Positions 33,971 to 42,944 of a stretch of DNA of 64,000 nt are shown one piece after another. Every line of letters begins with the position of its first letter. Position 1 is the first letter of the stretch. Where the stretch lies: NCBI GenBank assembly GCA_002494495.1, contig DACB01000016.1:93593-157592 (forward strand), given 5' to 3'. Source of the DNA: Methanobacterium sp. UBA294. Lineage in GTDB: Archaea; Methanobacteriota; Methanobacteria; Methanobacteriales; Methanobacteriaceae. Position numbers and translations under genes: made by a program. The notes below the pieces were generated by a model. It had not been told where the DNA came from. It did not search any database and was given only the letters and a program-made list of their open reading frames with translations.

Positions 33971-35248
33971 ATGAACATCTACATCGAGACATTTGGTTGC
34001 ACCTTCAATCAGGCCGATTCAGAAATAATGGCCGGCCTACTCCAGAGAGAAAGTAACCAACTTGTGTATGAAGTTGAAGATGCCGATTTGCTGATTATAA
34101 ACACATGTTACGTGAAGCAACCTACAGAACAGAAGGTAGTAAACAGGATAAGGAAGTTGTATGAGGAATATCCCCATAAAAACCTCATAATCAGTGGGTG
34201 CATGGTGGAGATAGACCAGGAAAAACTCAAAAAAATCGCACCAGATGCAAGCTGGGTAGGTCCACATAAACTCAAATCCGTACCGGACATGGTTAAATCT
34301 GTGCATGCTGGGGAAACAGTAAGGTTTACTGGTTATGAAGATATGAGCAAGGTTTGCCAGCCCAAAGTACGTTCCAATAAATTTATTAATATCGTACAGA
34401 TCTGTGAAGGGTGTGATGGGTTCTGCAGTTACTGTTGCACCAGAATCGCACGTGGTAAGTTACACAGCTACCCAGTTGAACTCATAAAGCAGGAAGTTGG
34501 AAAGGCAGTTAAAGAGGGATGTATAGAGATACAACTTACTGCCCAGGATACAGCTGCATACGGTAAAGACAGTGATGCTTCACTTCCTGAACTTATAAAC
34601 GCCGTTACCAATTTTGATGGAAAATTTAAGGTTAGGGTGGGTATGATGCACCCAAAAAGTGTTAAGGACAATGTTGATGAATTAATCGAAGCTTTTAAAA
34701 GCGATAAAGTATACAAATTCATCCATATACCGGTACAAAGCGGTAGTGATGGGATTTTAGCTGATATGAACCGGGGACACAGTGTAAAAGAATTCAACGA
34801 TATCATATCCAGAATTAAAAGTGAAATCCCAGAGATATCCATTTCAACCGATATAATTGTAGGATACCCCACAGAAGATGATGAAGCTTTTCAGGATACC
34901 CTGAAGTTAATTGAAGAGTTACAGCCCGATTTCCTGCATATATCCAAGTATCATCACCGCCCGGGTTCCTATTCATCGAATCTACAGGAAATAGATCACC
35001 AGATCATGAAAAAGCGTTCTAAAGAGTTGAACGAGCTTAAAGCTGAAATTGCGTTCCATAACAATACAAAATTAGTAGGAAAAGTGTTAAAAGTACTGAT
35101 TACAAATGTGGGAAGTAAAGGTGGTTTTCTTGGCCGTACTGATTCTTATAAAACTGTGGTTGTAAATAATGCTTCCCTGGGAAGTTTTGTTAATGTGAAG
35201 ATTACCCACGCTAAAGCCAACTACTTGATGGGGAATGTTGTTTCATAG
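33971..35248 (+). CDS. tRNA t6A37 methylthiotransferase (archaeal MtaB/CDKAL1-like)
   Basis: Three domains are visible: a methylthiotransferase N-terminal domain with Cys at 10, 46 and 77; a radical SAM domain with C148-x3-C152-x2-C155; and a C-terminal TRAM domain (KVLITNVGSKGGFLGRT...FVNVKITHA). The enzyme adds a methylthio group to t6A37 in ANN-decoding tRNAs. Length (425) is typical. The preceding short gap contains the pcm repeats. Confidence 0.92.
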   Translation: MNIYIETFGCTFNQADSEIMAGLLQRESNQLVYEVEDADLLIINTCYVKQPTEQKVVNRIRKLYEEYPHKNLIISGCMVEIDQEKLKKIAPDASWVGPHKLKSVPDMVKSVHAGETVRFTGYEDMSKVCQPKVRSNKFINIVQICEGCDGFCSYCCTRIARGKLHSYPVELIKQEVGKAVKEGCIEIQLTAQDTAAYGKDSDASLPELINAVTNFDGKFKVRVGMMHPKSVKDNVDELIEAFKSDKVYKFIHIPVQSGSDGILADMNRGHSVKEFNDIISRIKSEIPEISISTDIIVGYPTEDDEAFQDTLKLIEELQPDFLHISKYHHRPGSYSSNLQEIDHQIMKKRSKELNELKAEIAFHNNTKLVGKVLKVLITNVGSKGGFLGRTDSYKTVVVNNASLGSFVNVKITHAKANYLMGNVVS

Positions 35249-35313
35249 CGATGTTAATTACTTTTCAAAAAAACATAAACTAGTATTAACCACCAAGACT
35301 ATATTATACTTCC

Positions 35314-35949
35314 ATGTCTTATTTGATCTGCAGGAAATGTGGAAAGGAATACCCCCTCCCAGAAGGAAAAGAATCATTCTATTACGATACCTGTGATTGT
35401 GGAGGTAAACTAGAGTATTCTCCCATACCAAAAAGGGAGTATGATGCCAGACAAATGGATATCCCTCAAATGGAGAAATACCAACCTGGGAAAATAAAGG
35501 ATTACCAATCTGGGATAAAAAATTATCCTCAATCACTATTTGAAAATAGTGAATACACCAAACAATCCCCCCCTCCAAGCAGGATAAAATGGAAGGGTAT
35601 CATCTTGGGGATTTCATTCTTACTTGTATCCATGCTAATCTCGGTAATGTTAATATTCGGAGAAAATATTCCCACCAACACTACAGATATTCCAATTGAA
35701 TTTTTAACTTATTTAGCCCTGATCTTTAGTGTTTTAACTATTATAGCAGGGTTCATATCTGCTTATCTAAGTGGTAGTAAGAATTTCCTGGAAGGCGCGC
35801 TGAATGGCGGAATGGTAGGGATTATTTTAGGATTTATTCTGGGTATCTTAAGTGGAACAACTTTTTTAATCAACATAATCGTTATTTTAGGATCAATGTC
35901 CATGATCGGGGGGATTATAGGGATTTTCCCCAGGAAACTGTTTAAATAA
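35314..35949 (+). CDS. Zinc-ribbon membrane protein related to the two genes in the element
   Basis: Starts SYLICRKCGKEYPLPEGKE with a following CDCGGKLEYS half, the same four-cysteine ribbon as the proteins at 9915 and 11043, but with only one ribbon. After a ~70-residue tyrosine/proline-rich linker come four membrane segments with a DUF5518-like GALNGGMVGIILGF repeat. Role unknown. This chromosomal copy suggests that the element genes derive from a host family. Confidence 0.75.
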   Translation: MSYLICRKCGKEYPLPEGKESFYYDTCDCGGKLEYSPIPKREYDARQMDIPQMEKYQPGKIKDYQSGIKNYPQSLFENSEYTKQSPPPSRIKWKGIILGISFLLVSMLISVMLIFGENIPTNTTDIPIEFLTYLALIFSVLTIIAGFISAYLSGSKNFLEGALNGGMVGIILGFILGILSGTTFLINIIVILGSMSMIGGIIGIFPRKLFK

Positions 35950-35984
35950 ACAAAAAAAATAGAAAATTACATACCCAATTTAAG

Positions 35985-36185
35985 TTATCTTTTCCATAAA
36001 AGATTCTGACTAATCTTTTTCATTTTCCTAGTTTCTTTAAGCTGTTTTTCAAGGTTTCCATCCTCAATAGATATGGAACTTACATATCCACAATCTTTAC
36101 ATTCCCATACTGTGGTGGAAGCATAGGGATTTTGGAAAAACATTCGTTTTGAACCACATCTTGGACAGTGCACTTTTTTTGACAT
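35985..36185 (-). CDS. Small zinc-ribbon protein
   Basis: A 66-residue protein with CPRCGSKRM ... CKDCGYVS, one zinc ribbon, and a basic C-terminus (KKISQNLLWKR). It may be a nucleic-acid-binding accessory protein. It converges with the gene at 35314. Confidence 0.75.
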   Translation of the reverse strand: MSKKVHCPRCGSKRMFFQNPYASTTVWECKDCGYVSSISIEDGNLEKQLKETRKMKKISQNLLWKR

Positions 36186-36216
36186 TATAAAACAACCATA
36201 AGTCCATTAAACGCGA

Positions 36217-36262
36217 AATTTTTTCATATAAAATCATTCAATTTTTTCATATATAATCATTC
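36217..36262. repeat. 23-bp tandem duplication
   Basis: aattttttcatatAaaatcattc at 36217-36239 is followed immediately by a copy with one mismatch at 36240-36262. It lies between the small zinc-ribbon gene and the tRNA pair. Confidence 0.75.
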
Positions 36263-36307
36263 TAAAAATGAAAAAATCATTGCTCAAATTAAAAAAAAAT
36301 GAATTTT

Positions 36308-36458
<151 letters not shown>

Positions 36459-36780
36459 TGTCGTCCATTTTGAATATAACCCTATTGGTATATAAATCTT
36501 TGTAACTATTGAGGCTTAAATGGGCGTATAATATATGTTTTTACGAAAAATTTCTCCATAAGAGGTTAAATATTAAACCACCATTTAAATATGATATACA
36601 TATAAAAATATCATATAAAAGATTAAATTTTTACTATTAACCCTATAATCTAATCTTTATTCCATTTATAAAGCCTTATTGATTTAATTAACTTAAATAA
36701 TACCAGTATTTCAAAATTTATTTAAGTTTACTATGATATAATATAGATAGTAAAATAAATATTTTGGGAGGAACGAAAAA
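36459..36780. other. Intergenic region between tRNA-Val and the GerW gene
   Basis: 322 bp of very AT-rich DNA containing the tRNA promoter on the left and, on the right, the promoter and GGGAGGAA ribosome site of the GerW gene. Several short AT palindromes occur (about 36595-36625, atatgatatacatataaaaa). No gene is seen. Confidence 0.4.
36487..36498 (-). promoter_or_regulatory. TATA box of the tRNA-Val/tRNA-Phe operon
   Basis: GATTTATATACC on the minus strand is centred about 35 bases before the mature 5' end of tRNA-Val, the usual place for an archaeal tRNA promoter. Confidence 0.65.
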
Positions 36781-37245
36781 ATGGCGGATATAGGAGATCC
36801 AATTAAAACTACAGTCGAAGAAATTCGAAAGGTACTGAATATTGAAAACGTGGTTGGCGAAGTAATTGAAACTAATGATAAAACTTTAATCCCCATAACC
36901 AAGATGGGTATGGGATTTGGTGCAGGAATGGGTGAAGGTAAAGGAGGCTCAGAATCTCAAGGCGAAGGTAGTGGATCTTTAGCAGGTGCTGGTGGAGCAG
37001 CAGGTATTGAACCCATTGCTATGATAGTTGTATTTAAAAACGTAGAAGGTCCTGAAGGTGTTAAAGTACTAACTCTTTCCGGAAATCCAATAGCTCAAGC
37101 ATTAGGAGAATTAGGTACTGCTGCAATGGATATGGCAAGAACAGGTATAAATGAAATGAAAAAATCTGGTAAAGATAAAGAGATGAAAGAGAAGGCAGAG
37201 AAAAAAGCCGCAGAAGTGAAAGCTGAAGTTGAAAAAAGGACATAA
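36781..37245 (+). CDS. GerW/YtfJ family protein
   Basis: A 154-residue protein with an N-terminal helix (IKTTVEEIRKVLNIENVVGEVI), the glycine-rich centre GMGFGAGMGEGKGG...GAGGAAGIEP, and a charged helical tail. This is the GerW (YtfJ) family, best known in Bacillus sporulation but widespread in archaea. The next gene is DUF2953, the same neighbour as ytfI in Bacillus, so the pair is an old functional unit. Its role in methanogens is unknown. Confidence 0.88.
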   Translation: MADIGDPIKTTVEEIRKVLNIENVVGEVIETNDKTLIPITKMGMGFGAGMGEGKGGSESQGEGSGSLAGAGGAAGIEPIAMIVVFKNVEGPEGVKVLTLSGNPIAQALGELGTAAMDMARTGINEMKKSGKDKEMKEKAEKKAAEVKAEVEKRT

Positions 37246-37266
37246 GGAATATAAGAGAGGATTAAT

Positions 37267-37857
37267 TTGATTTACATAATAATTGGTGTCATTATTTTAA
37301 TTTTGGCACTGATTCTATCATTAATCCTCTTTATCCCTTTTAATATCTCTTTTTACCTGGAAAAAAGAGGACAGAATATATTAGGATACTTTCAGGTTAA
37401 ATGGTTAAGAATTCGCCTACTAAGACATACCATACCCCCAGAAGAGAAGGAAGAAAAAAAAGAAAAGGAAAAGAAGGAAAGGAAAAGCAGTTTAAAAGAT
37501 GTTCTGAATGTTTTCCGAAAATTTATTGCTGCATTTGAATATTTAACACCGATTTTTCATGCGTTTATCAAATCCCTTAAACTCGTAAAATTATCCCTTA
37601 ATTTGAATATAGGATTTACCAGCCCAGTAACCACCGCTTTAATAAGTGGTTATTTCTGGAGTATAAGTTCAATATTAAATATGATACACCCCATTAATCT
37701 CTCAATAACTCCTGATTTTATTGAAAATAAATTTGATGCAACCTTTGATTTTGAAATTAATTTAACACTGTATCCAACAGTATGGGCACTTTTGAAGGCC
37801 ATCACCAAAAAGCCAGTGCGCGAATTAATCTCCAGTGTAATAAAATTAAACCAGTAA
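37267..37857 (+). CDS. DUF2953 membrane protein
   Basis: One N-terminal membrane helix is followed by a lysine/glutamate-rich segment (EEKEEKKEKEKKERKSS), then a beta-rich C-terminal half. This corresponds to the YtfI-like family found next to GerW genes. The start is TTG 37267 just after the gerW stop, so the genes are co-transcribed. Function unknown. Confidence 0.82.
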   Translation: MIYIIIGVIILILALILSLILFIPFNISFYLEKRGQNILGYFQVKWLRIRLLRHTIPPEEKEEKKEKEKKERKSSLKDVLNVFRKFIAAFEYLTPIFHAFIKSLKLVKLSLNLNIGFTSPVTTALISGYFWSISSILNMIHPINLSITPDFIENKFDATFDFEINLTLYPTVWALLKAITKKPVRELISSVIKLNQ

Positions 37858-37906
37858 AGTGACACTTAATGGTTATTTAGACTTAGAAAAAAAATGATTA
37901 ATAAAA

Positions 37907-38281
37907 ATGGTTAATATGTTGAAACAGTTCTTGAACTATGACTTTTTAAAAACAGTTTTAGATTCCATATCGAATCAAGAATTCAACTACAAGCAGGTTC
38001 TATTACCCTACAAAGATAAATTGAAGAATTCAGAAGGTTCCATCCACAAAGTAATAACCAAGGGTAAAGCTGTTAAAATCGAAAACAGAACCATATACCC
38101 GGTCATCATGTTTTCAACCATTGAATTTGAGGATAAATTCACCTATGAATCTATAACTCCCTTTGCTTTAGCCGTGATTGAGGCTGATAGCAAATATTTC
38201 ATCCCATTTGATAAAGAAAACGAGATAATCCAGGATTTACTAAGTGAAGATGGTTTATGGAAGGAATTGGGTTTAGAATAA
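37907..38281 (+). CDS. Hypothetical protein in the GerW operon
   Basis: A 124-residue soluble protein, or 121 from the second ATG, with the pattern of a small alpha/beta domain (VIMFSTIEFEDKFTYESITPFALAVIEADS). No family recognised. It lies 50 bases after DUF2953 in the same direction, so it is likely the third gene of the operon. Confidence 0.65.
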   Translation: MVNMLKQFLNYDFLKTVLDSISNQEFNYKQVLLPYKDKLKNSEGSIHKVITKGKAVKIENRTIYPVIMFSTIEFEDKFTYESITPFALAVIEADSKYFIPFDKENEIIQDLLSEDGLWKELGLE

Positions 38282-38340
38282 ATGGTATTTAAAAAAATAA
38301 AATAAAAATAAAAATAAATTAAAAATTTAAATTAATGTGA

Positions 38341-38547
38341 TTAAGCAGCTTTTACGGCTAATTCAATATCATCTGCTTTCACAGTTTTTCTACCGGCGTG
38401 TTTTGCAAGTTCAACGGCTTTTTTAGCAATTTCTTCGCCTTTTTCTTCTAAAGATTTTGCTAATGCCTCTTTTGCATCATCACTTATCCTTTGTGCACCA
38501 GCATTTTTGATGATCCTTCCCACTGGAGCAATAGGTAATTCAGCCAT
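38341..38547 (-). CDS. Archaeal histone
   Basis: 68 residues with the complete histone fold: ELPIAPVGRIIKNAGAQRIS, the central helix, and RKTVKADDIELAVK. Archaeal histones of this type form HMfA/B-like dimers that wrap DNA. The longer frame (to 38631) is not used: ATG 38547 has a perfect AGGAGGTGA ribosome site, four bases away. Confidence 0.97.
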   Translation of the reverse strand: MAELPIAPVGRIIKNAGAQRISDDAKEALAKSLEEKGEEIAKKAVELAKHAGRKTVKADDIELAVKAA

Positions 38548-38576
38548 ATTTTCACCTCCTATTTTAGCTATGACCC

Positions 38577-38590
38577 TATAATATTTAAAC
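38577..38590 (-). promoter_or_regulatory. TATA box of the histone gene
   Basis: TTTAAATATTATA on the minus strand lies about 35-40 bases before the histone ATG and is followed by a short leader with the AGGAGGTGA ribosome site. Confidence 0.6.
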
Positions 38591-38700
38591 TTATCGTTTT
38601 TTATTGCATTTTTGTCCATGACATATAGCATACTTGTTTAGCTGATGAGAAGATCTGTTAACCCAAACATATAAGCGTACAAATTATAATATGAAATTGC

Positions 38701-39816
38701 ATGCTTGGAAGAGTTGACATTGACCCCCAAATAGAAGAGATTCTGGAAAAAGCTATAAAAAGCAGGATTTCCAATGAGGACGCTATAAAACTTATGAAAA
38801 CTACAGGTGCAGAATTTCATGCACTTATACAAGCTGCTGATATTTTACGTCAGGACATTATTGGAGATACAGTTACATACATCCCCAATTGGAACATAAA
38901 TTTCACCAATCTCTGCTCTGGAACTTGCAAATTCTGCGCCTTCCGCAGAGAAGAGGATGATGAGGGCGCTTATTTTTTAAACACTGATGAAATGGTCCAA
39001 AGAGCCAAAACAGCCTGGAATAAGGGGGCTAAAGAGCTATGTATTCAGGGCGGTTTACACCCGGATGTGGATGCATATTTCTACCAGGAACTCGTCCAGA
39101 AATTAAAGGCAGAATTGCCAGATATCCATATACACGCGTTTTCCCCTATGGAAATTCTGTATGGTGCTGAACAGGCAGGTATATCCATTAAAGACGAACT
39201 GGAAATGTTAAAAGAAGCAGGCCTTAATTCCATCCCTGGCAATGCCGCTGAGATATTAAACGATGATATACGACAGTTGCTCTGCCCCACCAAGATGAAC
39301 ACCGCTAAATGGATAGAAATCGTTGAAACAGCCCATAAAACTGGGATACCCACCACATGCACCATGATGTATGGCCATATCGAAGAACCAAAACACAGAG
39401 TGGAACATATGGATATATTAAGGGGAATACAGGAGAGGACCGGTGGATTCACTGAATTTGTACCATTAACCTTCATGCACTGGCAGGCACCCATCTACAA
39501 AGAAGGAGTTTCAAGGGCAGGAAGTACAGGACTTGAAGATTTAAAGGTTTACGCCGTTGCCAGGTTGATGTTCGGTGATCTCCTACGGAACATCCAGGTT
39601 TCATGGGTGAAACTTGGATTTAAATTCGCACAAGTATGCCTCACTGCAGGGGCTAATGACCTGGGAGGAACCCTGGGAGAAGAAAGTATTTCTAAATCGG
39701 CTGGAGCACAGCATGGGGTGCAAACCTCTCCAAAAAACTTGCAACGGATAATACGAAATATGGGAAGGATTCCAGCAGAGAGAGACACCCTTTATAAGAA
39801 GATCATGGAAGTATAA
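38701..39816 (+). CDS. cofH: CofH, F420 (FO) synthase subunit 2
   Basis: The radical SAM motif is C72-x3-C76-x2-C79 in NLCSGTCKFCAFRR. Together with CofG, CofH joins tyrosine-derived hydroxyphenyl to 5-amino-6-ribitylaminouracil to make FO, the chromophore of F420. Length (371) and the later YGHIEEPKHRVEHM and LGGTLGEESISKSAGA segments are typical. CofG is not in the window. The ATG start lies just after the divergent histone promoter region. Confidence 0.93.
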   Translation: MLGRVDIDPQIEEILEKAIKSRISNEDAIKLMKTTGAEFHALIQAADILRQDIIGDTVTYIPNWNINFTNLCSGTCKFCAFRREEDDEGAYFLNTDEMVQRAKTAWNKGAKELCIQGGLHPDVDAYFYQELVQKLKAELPDIHIHAFSPMEILYGAEQAGISIKDELEMLKEAGLNSIPGNAAEILNDDIRQLLCPTKMNTAKWIEIVETAHKTGIPTTCTMMYGHIEEPKHRVEHMDILRGIQERTGGFTEFVPLTFMHWQAPIYKEGVSRAGSTGLEDLKVYAVARLMFGDLLRNIQVSWVKLGFKFAQVCLTAGANDLGGTLGEESISKSAGAQHGVQTSPKNLQRIIRNMGRIPAERDTLYKKIMEV

Positions 39817-39880
39817 TAAATTATAGGGAAGTATAATAAATATTATGGATTTATAATAACTAATATGGAAGTATAAGAAT
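39807..39880. repeat. Tandem copies of the cofH stop region
   Basis: ggaagtataataaat, containing the cofH stop codon, occurs at 39807-39821 and 39827-39841; a decayed unit is at about 39845-39860 and another copy, atggaagtataagaat, at 39865-39880. The period is about 20 bp. Confidence 0.75.
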
Positions 39881-40093
39881 TTTTATTTAATTTCAGATTA
39901 TTTTTGATTCATAGAAGGATTCTTGGTAAGTGCTGGTTAGATAAATAGTTCCAGACCTTCCCAGAATTTAACTGGGTTTATTCCCCGTGCTTCTAATATT
40001 ATTTTAAAAACGGGTCGATATTTAAGGAGTTCATAATTAAAAAATTGAGCTAATATCCTATAAAAATAGATTTAAAATATTAATAAGAATTAT
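39881..40093. other. Intergenic region between convergent cofH and CoxE-like genes
   Basis: About 210 bp with no reading frame. It is less AT-rich in 39940-40010 than most gaps here. I see no RNA gene or clear hairpin. Confidence 0.35.
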
Positions 40094-41230
40094 TCATATA
40101 TTACTTATCAGATCGGCTAACTGATTTAAATTGCTAACTTCAAATGCTTCGGCACCTGCATCCTCATAGTAGGATACACAGCTATCTGCAGCGTTCCATT
40201 TAATAATTTCCTCAGGATTTAGAATCAACACCCTTTTTGCTTTGCGAGATATATTCCTGATGATATCTGCACTTAAAGGCTCCCCATCATATTTAGGGCC
40301 GGCCCAGTCCCGGCAGTCACTCAAGATAAGGACATAGGATTTATGGTTGATATTAGCCTGATTCAAAAAACTCCCGAATGCAGTGTACATGTTTGATTTA
40401 CCCTTTATCATGGAATTTTCACGACGGATGTCCAGAACCTTGATAAATGCATCTATGATATTAAGTTCCTGAAGCGCGGAGGTTATCTCTGTAGTTTTAT
40501 TATCAAATTCAAATGCTTTGGCCCGGTTGAAGCTGTTCTGGGCCGCGTATATCATACAGAAAAACCAGATGCTGATCCAATCACAGGACACGCTTACATC
40601 ACTTAAAAAGAAGTGGTTCTGCTTCTTGATGCGGGGCTTGCTTTTTATCAGTTCCAGAAGACTCCCCCCATGTTTCATGTTTTTTCTAATGGTCCTCCTA
40701 ATATCTGGCCTCTGTGACTTTGCCTGTTTATATCGTCGTGACCTGCGAGTTGCGATTTTTCTACCTAACTTTTGGCATAAGTCAATTAACTCTGGTTGTA
40801 GGGTGTTTAACGTATGAATATTGCTCATTTCAAGTTCAGAGTTGCCTTCATGGTCCGGGTTTTCACTGGCATCGTTCAGGGTGTTTTTGATGTAATCAAG
40901 TTTGAACTGGAAGTTATGGTTGTAGCTTAATTCTGTCTTGTTCTGTTTGGTGACCGAAATATTTAATTTCCTTATGAATTTATTTTTTTCTTCAAAACTG
41001 GAAGAAGGTTTATCTGTTTTTTCTTTACCTCCAAAGAATGAGTCGTAACACTCGTTGAACTTCTTCTTCTGTTTGTAATCTTTGAGGTAGATACATGAAA
41101 GGGCCTCCCTTAAATCAAAGTCCTCACCCTTAATTAGGTTAGCTGCTTCACAAGCTGTTTGAGTACACCGGATACTTGCTGGAATTCCGTTTTCCCTTAA
41201 TATTCCTGAGAATTTAACTATTTTATCCAT
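40094..41230 (-). CDS. CoxE-like von Willebrand factor A domain protein
   Basis: A 378-residue protein whose C-terminal half is a VWA-like domain with the MIDAS-type start FFLSDVSVSCD (D-x-S-x-S), followed by FGSFLNQ and YVLILSDCRDW. The N-terminal half is helical and basic (RRSRRYKQAKSQRPDIRRTIRKNM). CoxE-like proteins act with MoxR-type AAA ATPases in metal-centre or complex assembly. Its partner ATPase lies directly upstream. No CO dehydrogenase or molybdoenzyme genes are beside it. Confidence 0.82.
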   Translation of the reverse strand: MDKIVKFSGILRENGIPASIRCTQTACEAANLIKGEDFDLREALSCIYLKDYKQKKKFNECYDSFFGGKEKTDKPSSSFEEKNKFIRKLNISVTKQNKTELSYNHNFQFKLDYIKNTLNDASENPDHEGNSELEMSNIHTLNTLQPELIDLCQKLGRKIATRRSRRYKQAKSQRPDIRRTIRKNMKHGGSLLELIKSKPRIKKQNHFFLSDVSVSCDWISIWFFCMIYAAQNSFNRAKAFEFDNKTTEITSALQELNIIDAFIKVLDIRRENSMIKGKSNMYTAFGSFLNQANINHKSYVLILSDCRDWAGPKYDGEPLSADIIRNISRKAKRVLILNPEEIIKWNAADSCVSYYEDAGAEAFEVSNLNQLADLISNI

Positions 41231-41262
41231 AAATTACACATTCAAAATAGAATCAATTTTTA

Positions 41263-42111
41263 TCAGAACTTTATATTCTTTAAGACCTTAACCTTGTCTT
41301 CTTCATTTTTAACCACCACGTTGATGGTTCTCTCCAGGGATTCTGCATCTAAATCATTCTTTTTAAAGACCAACAGACTACGCACCCAATCAACACTGGC
41401 CCGTATGGAGGGTGTTTTAATTAAATTGAGTTTCCTGATCTTCTGTACCACCCCAACTACAGCTTCAACCAGGGCTGAAGATGCTTCGGGAACATGTGAT
41501 TTAATAATCTCCATCTCCCTCTCAAAGGTAGGGTAATCAATATACAGGTACAGGCAGCGATCTTTGGTCTCGTCAAGAAGCTGTCTCTGTGAATTTGAAG
41601 TCATAATAACCAGGAGTTCATTGTTAAGCTGGAAGGTTCCCAGATCATTTACAGTTATTTGTTTTTCACCCAATGCCTGCAAAAGGAAGCTCTCCACTTC
41701 TTCATCAGCTTTATCTATCTCATCTATCAGAATAACTGAATCCTCATCATTCATAAATGAGGATAAAAGTGGTCTCTTTATGAAGAATTCTTCCTTAAAT
41801 ACATCGTCAGGGCTTTCCTTTATCTTGGACATCTCCAGGCTCAGGAGCTGTTTCTGGTAATTCCACTCACCAACTATCTGCTCGAAGGTGATCCCCTCGT
41901 AGCACTGTATCCTGAAAAATTCGCGGTTGAATGCCCTGCTGATTGCCTTTGATAGCTCTGTCTTCCCTGTTCCTGGCGGGCCTTCAATAAGTATAGGTTT
42001 TCCTAGTGAAAGGGCCAGGTAAGTTACGGTGACGATGTTGTCATCTGGTACGTAGTGATTTTTAGCTAAGGATTCTTCAATACTGTTTTTATCTAGATCT
42101 ATCCGGTACAT
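41263..42111 (-). CDS. MoxR/CoxD-like AAA ATPase
   Basis: Walker A is GPPGTGKT (44-51), and Walker B is VILIDEIDKA; sensor 1 is VIMTSNS. The short, soluble 282-residue form is the CoxD/MoxR type of AAA+ ATPase that remodels a target complex together with a VWA protein. The VWA gene follows by 32 bases. Target unknown. Confidence 0.88.
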   Translation of the reverse strand: MYRIDLDKNSIEESLAKNHYVPDDNIVTVTYLALSLGKPILIEGPPGTGKTELSKAISRAFNREFFRIQCYEGITFEQIVGEWNYQKQLLSLEMSKIKESPDDVFKEEFFIKRPLLSSFMNDEDSVILIDEIDKADEEVESFLLQALGEKQITVNDLGTFQLNNELLVIMTSNSQRQLLDETKDRCLYLYIDYPTFEREMEIIKSHVPEASSALVEAVVGVVQKIRKLNLIKTPSIRASVDWVRSLLVFKKNDLDAESLERTINVVVKNEEDKVKVLKNIKF

Positions 42112-42191
42112 GAATTCACCAGTTCTGTGTTCCCATTACACATGTCATAATCTTATATGTTTCATCCCATACTTCTGTGTTTGTCTGAAAA

Positions 42192-42767
42192 TTAATCTAT
42201 GAGTAAAAGAGCTACTAATGATATACTGGGAGGATAATTTACTGTGTCAAATTTTAATTCCATTCCTGCGTTATCTGCTGTTTTATGGACATTAATCCCC
42301 ATGGATTCCATAGAATAACGGGCTTTAATAGGATTTATACAGTCACCATCCACGTTGCATTCTTCACATAGTTTACAGCTCCCAGCAAAAAAGGAAGTTG
42401 TAAAGTTGTAGCCCTCTTTAAACGCCACTTTTTCAAGTTCAAGTAGGATGTTTATCTTGTCGTTGTAGAAGGAGAAGTACTGGTACATATCATCTGCCGG
42501 TATCTCCGGGCGTTTGATTTTTAAAAGCATGGCATAACTATATTCAGAGAGCATCTTCCGGAACTCCTCTACATTGGGAGTGTTTGGAGGGCATCTCAAA
42601 TTCTTCCCATATGTAGGACAGCCCACCATGCATTTGAGGCGTACTCTATTTTCGACTATTACCTGGTCTGCAGGTATGATTCGGACTTCTTCACATCCGA
42701 GTTTTAAAGCTTCTTCTTCTAAGAATCTGTATTCATCAATTCCATCCGTCATTTTGTATCCAACCAT
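42192..42767 (-). CDS. DUF2284 metal-binding protein
   Basis: A 191-residue protein with conserved cysteine clusters CMVGCPTYGKNLRCPP (near 45-62) and CKLCEECNVDGDC (near 132-145), presumably binding an iron-sulfur cluster or other metal. This is the DUF2284 family of anaerobes; function unknown. ATG 42767 or the in-frame ATG at 42752 may be the start; neither has a strong ribosome site. Confidence 0.85.
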   Translation of the reverse strand: MVGYKMTDGIDEYRFLEEEALKLGCEEVRIIPADQVIVENRVRLKCMVGCPTYGKNLRCPPNTPNVEEFRKMLSEYSYAMLLKIKRPEIPADDMYQYFSFYNDKINILLELEKVAFKEGYNFTTSFFAGSCKLCEECNVDGDCINPIKARYSMESMGINVHKTADNAGMELKFDTVNYPPSISLVALLLID

Positions 42768-42891
42768 TTTTTTTCAATTCTTATTAAGAATTAATAATGC
42801 TATAAATATTAATTTTCAAAAGGATTACAAGTGGATTTCATATAATAGCGTGAATGTATTTTGTTTAAAAAAATATTGTATTTGTTTAAAA

Positions 42892-42942
42892 ATGAATGTA
42901 TACTTTTAAATATGAATGCGTACTTTTAAAATGAATGTGCAT
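42892..42942. repeat. 19-bp tandem repeat after the flippase gene
   Basis: atgaatgYRtacttttaaa occurs at 42892-42910 and 42912-42930, with a partial third copy at 42931-42942, just beyond the stop of the minus-strand flippase gene. Confidence 0.75.
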
Positions 42943-42944
42943 CA

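Noticed and set aside
38548..38631. N-terminal extension of the histone
   Set aside because: The 28 extra residues run through the promoter region; the ATG at 38547 has a perfect ribosome site and gives the standard 68 residues.
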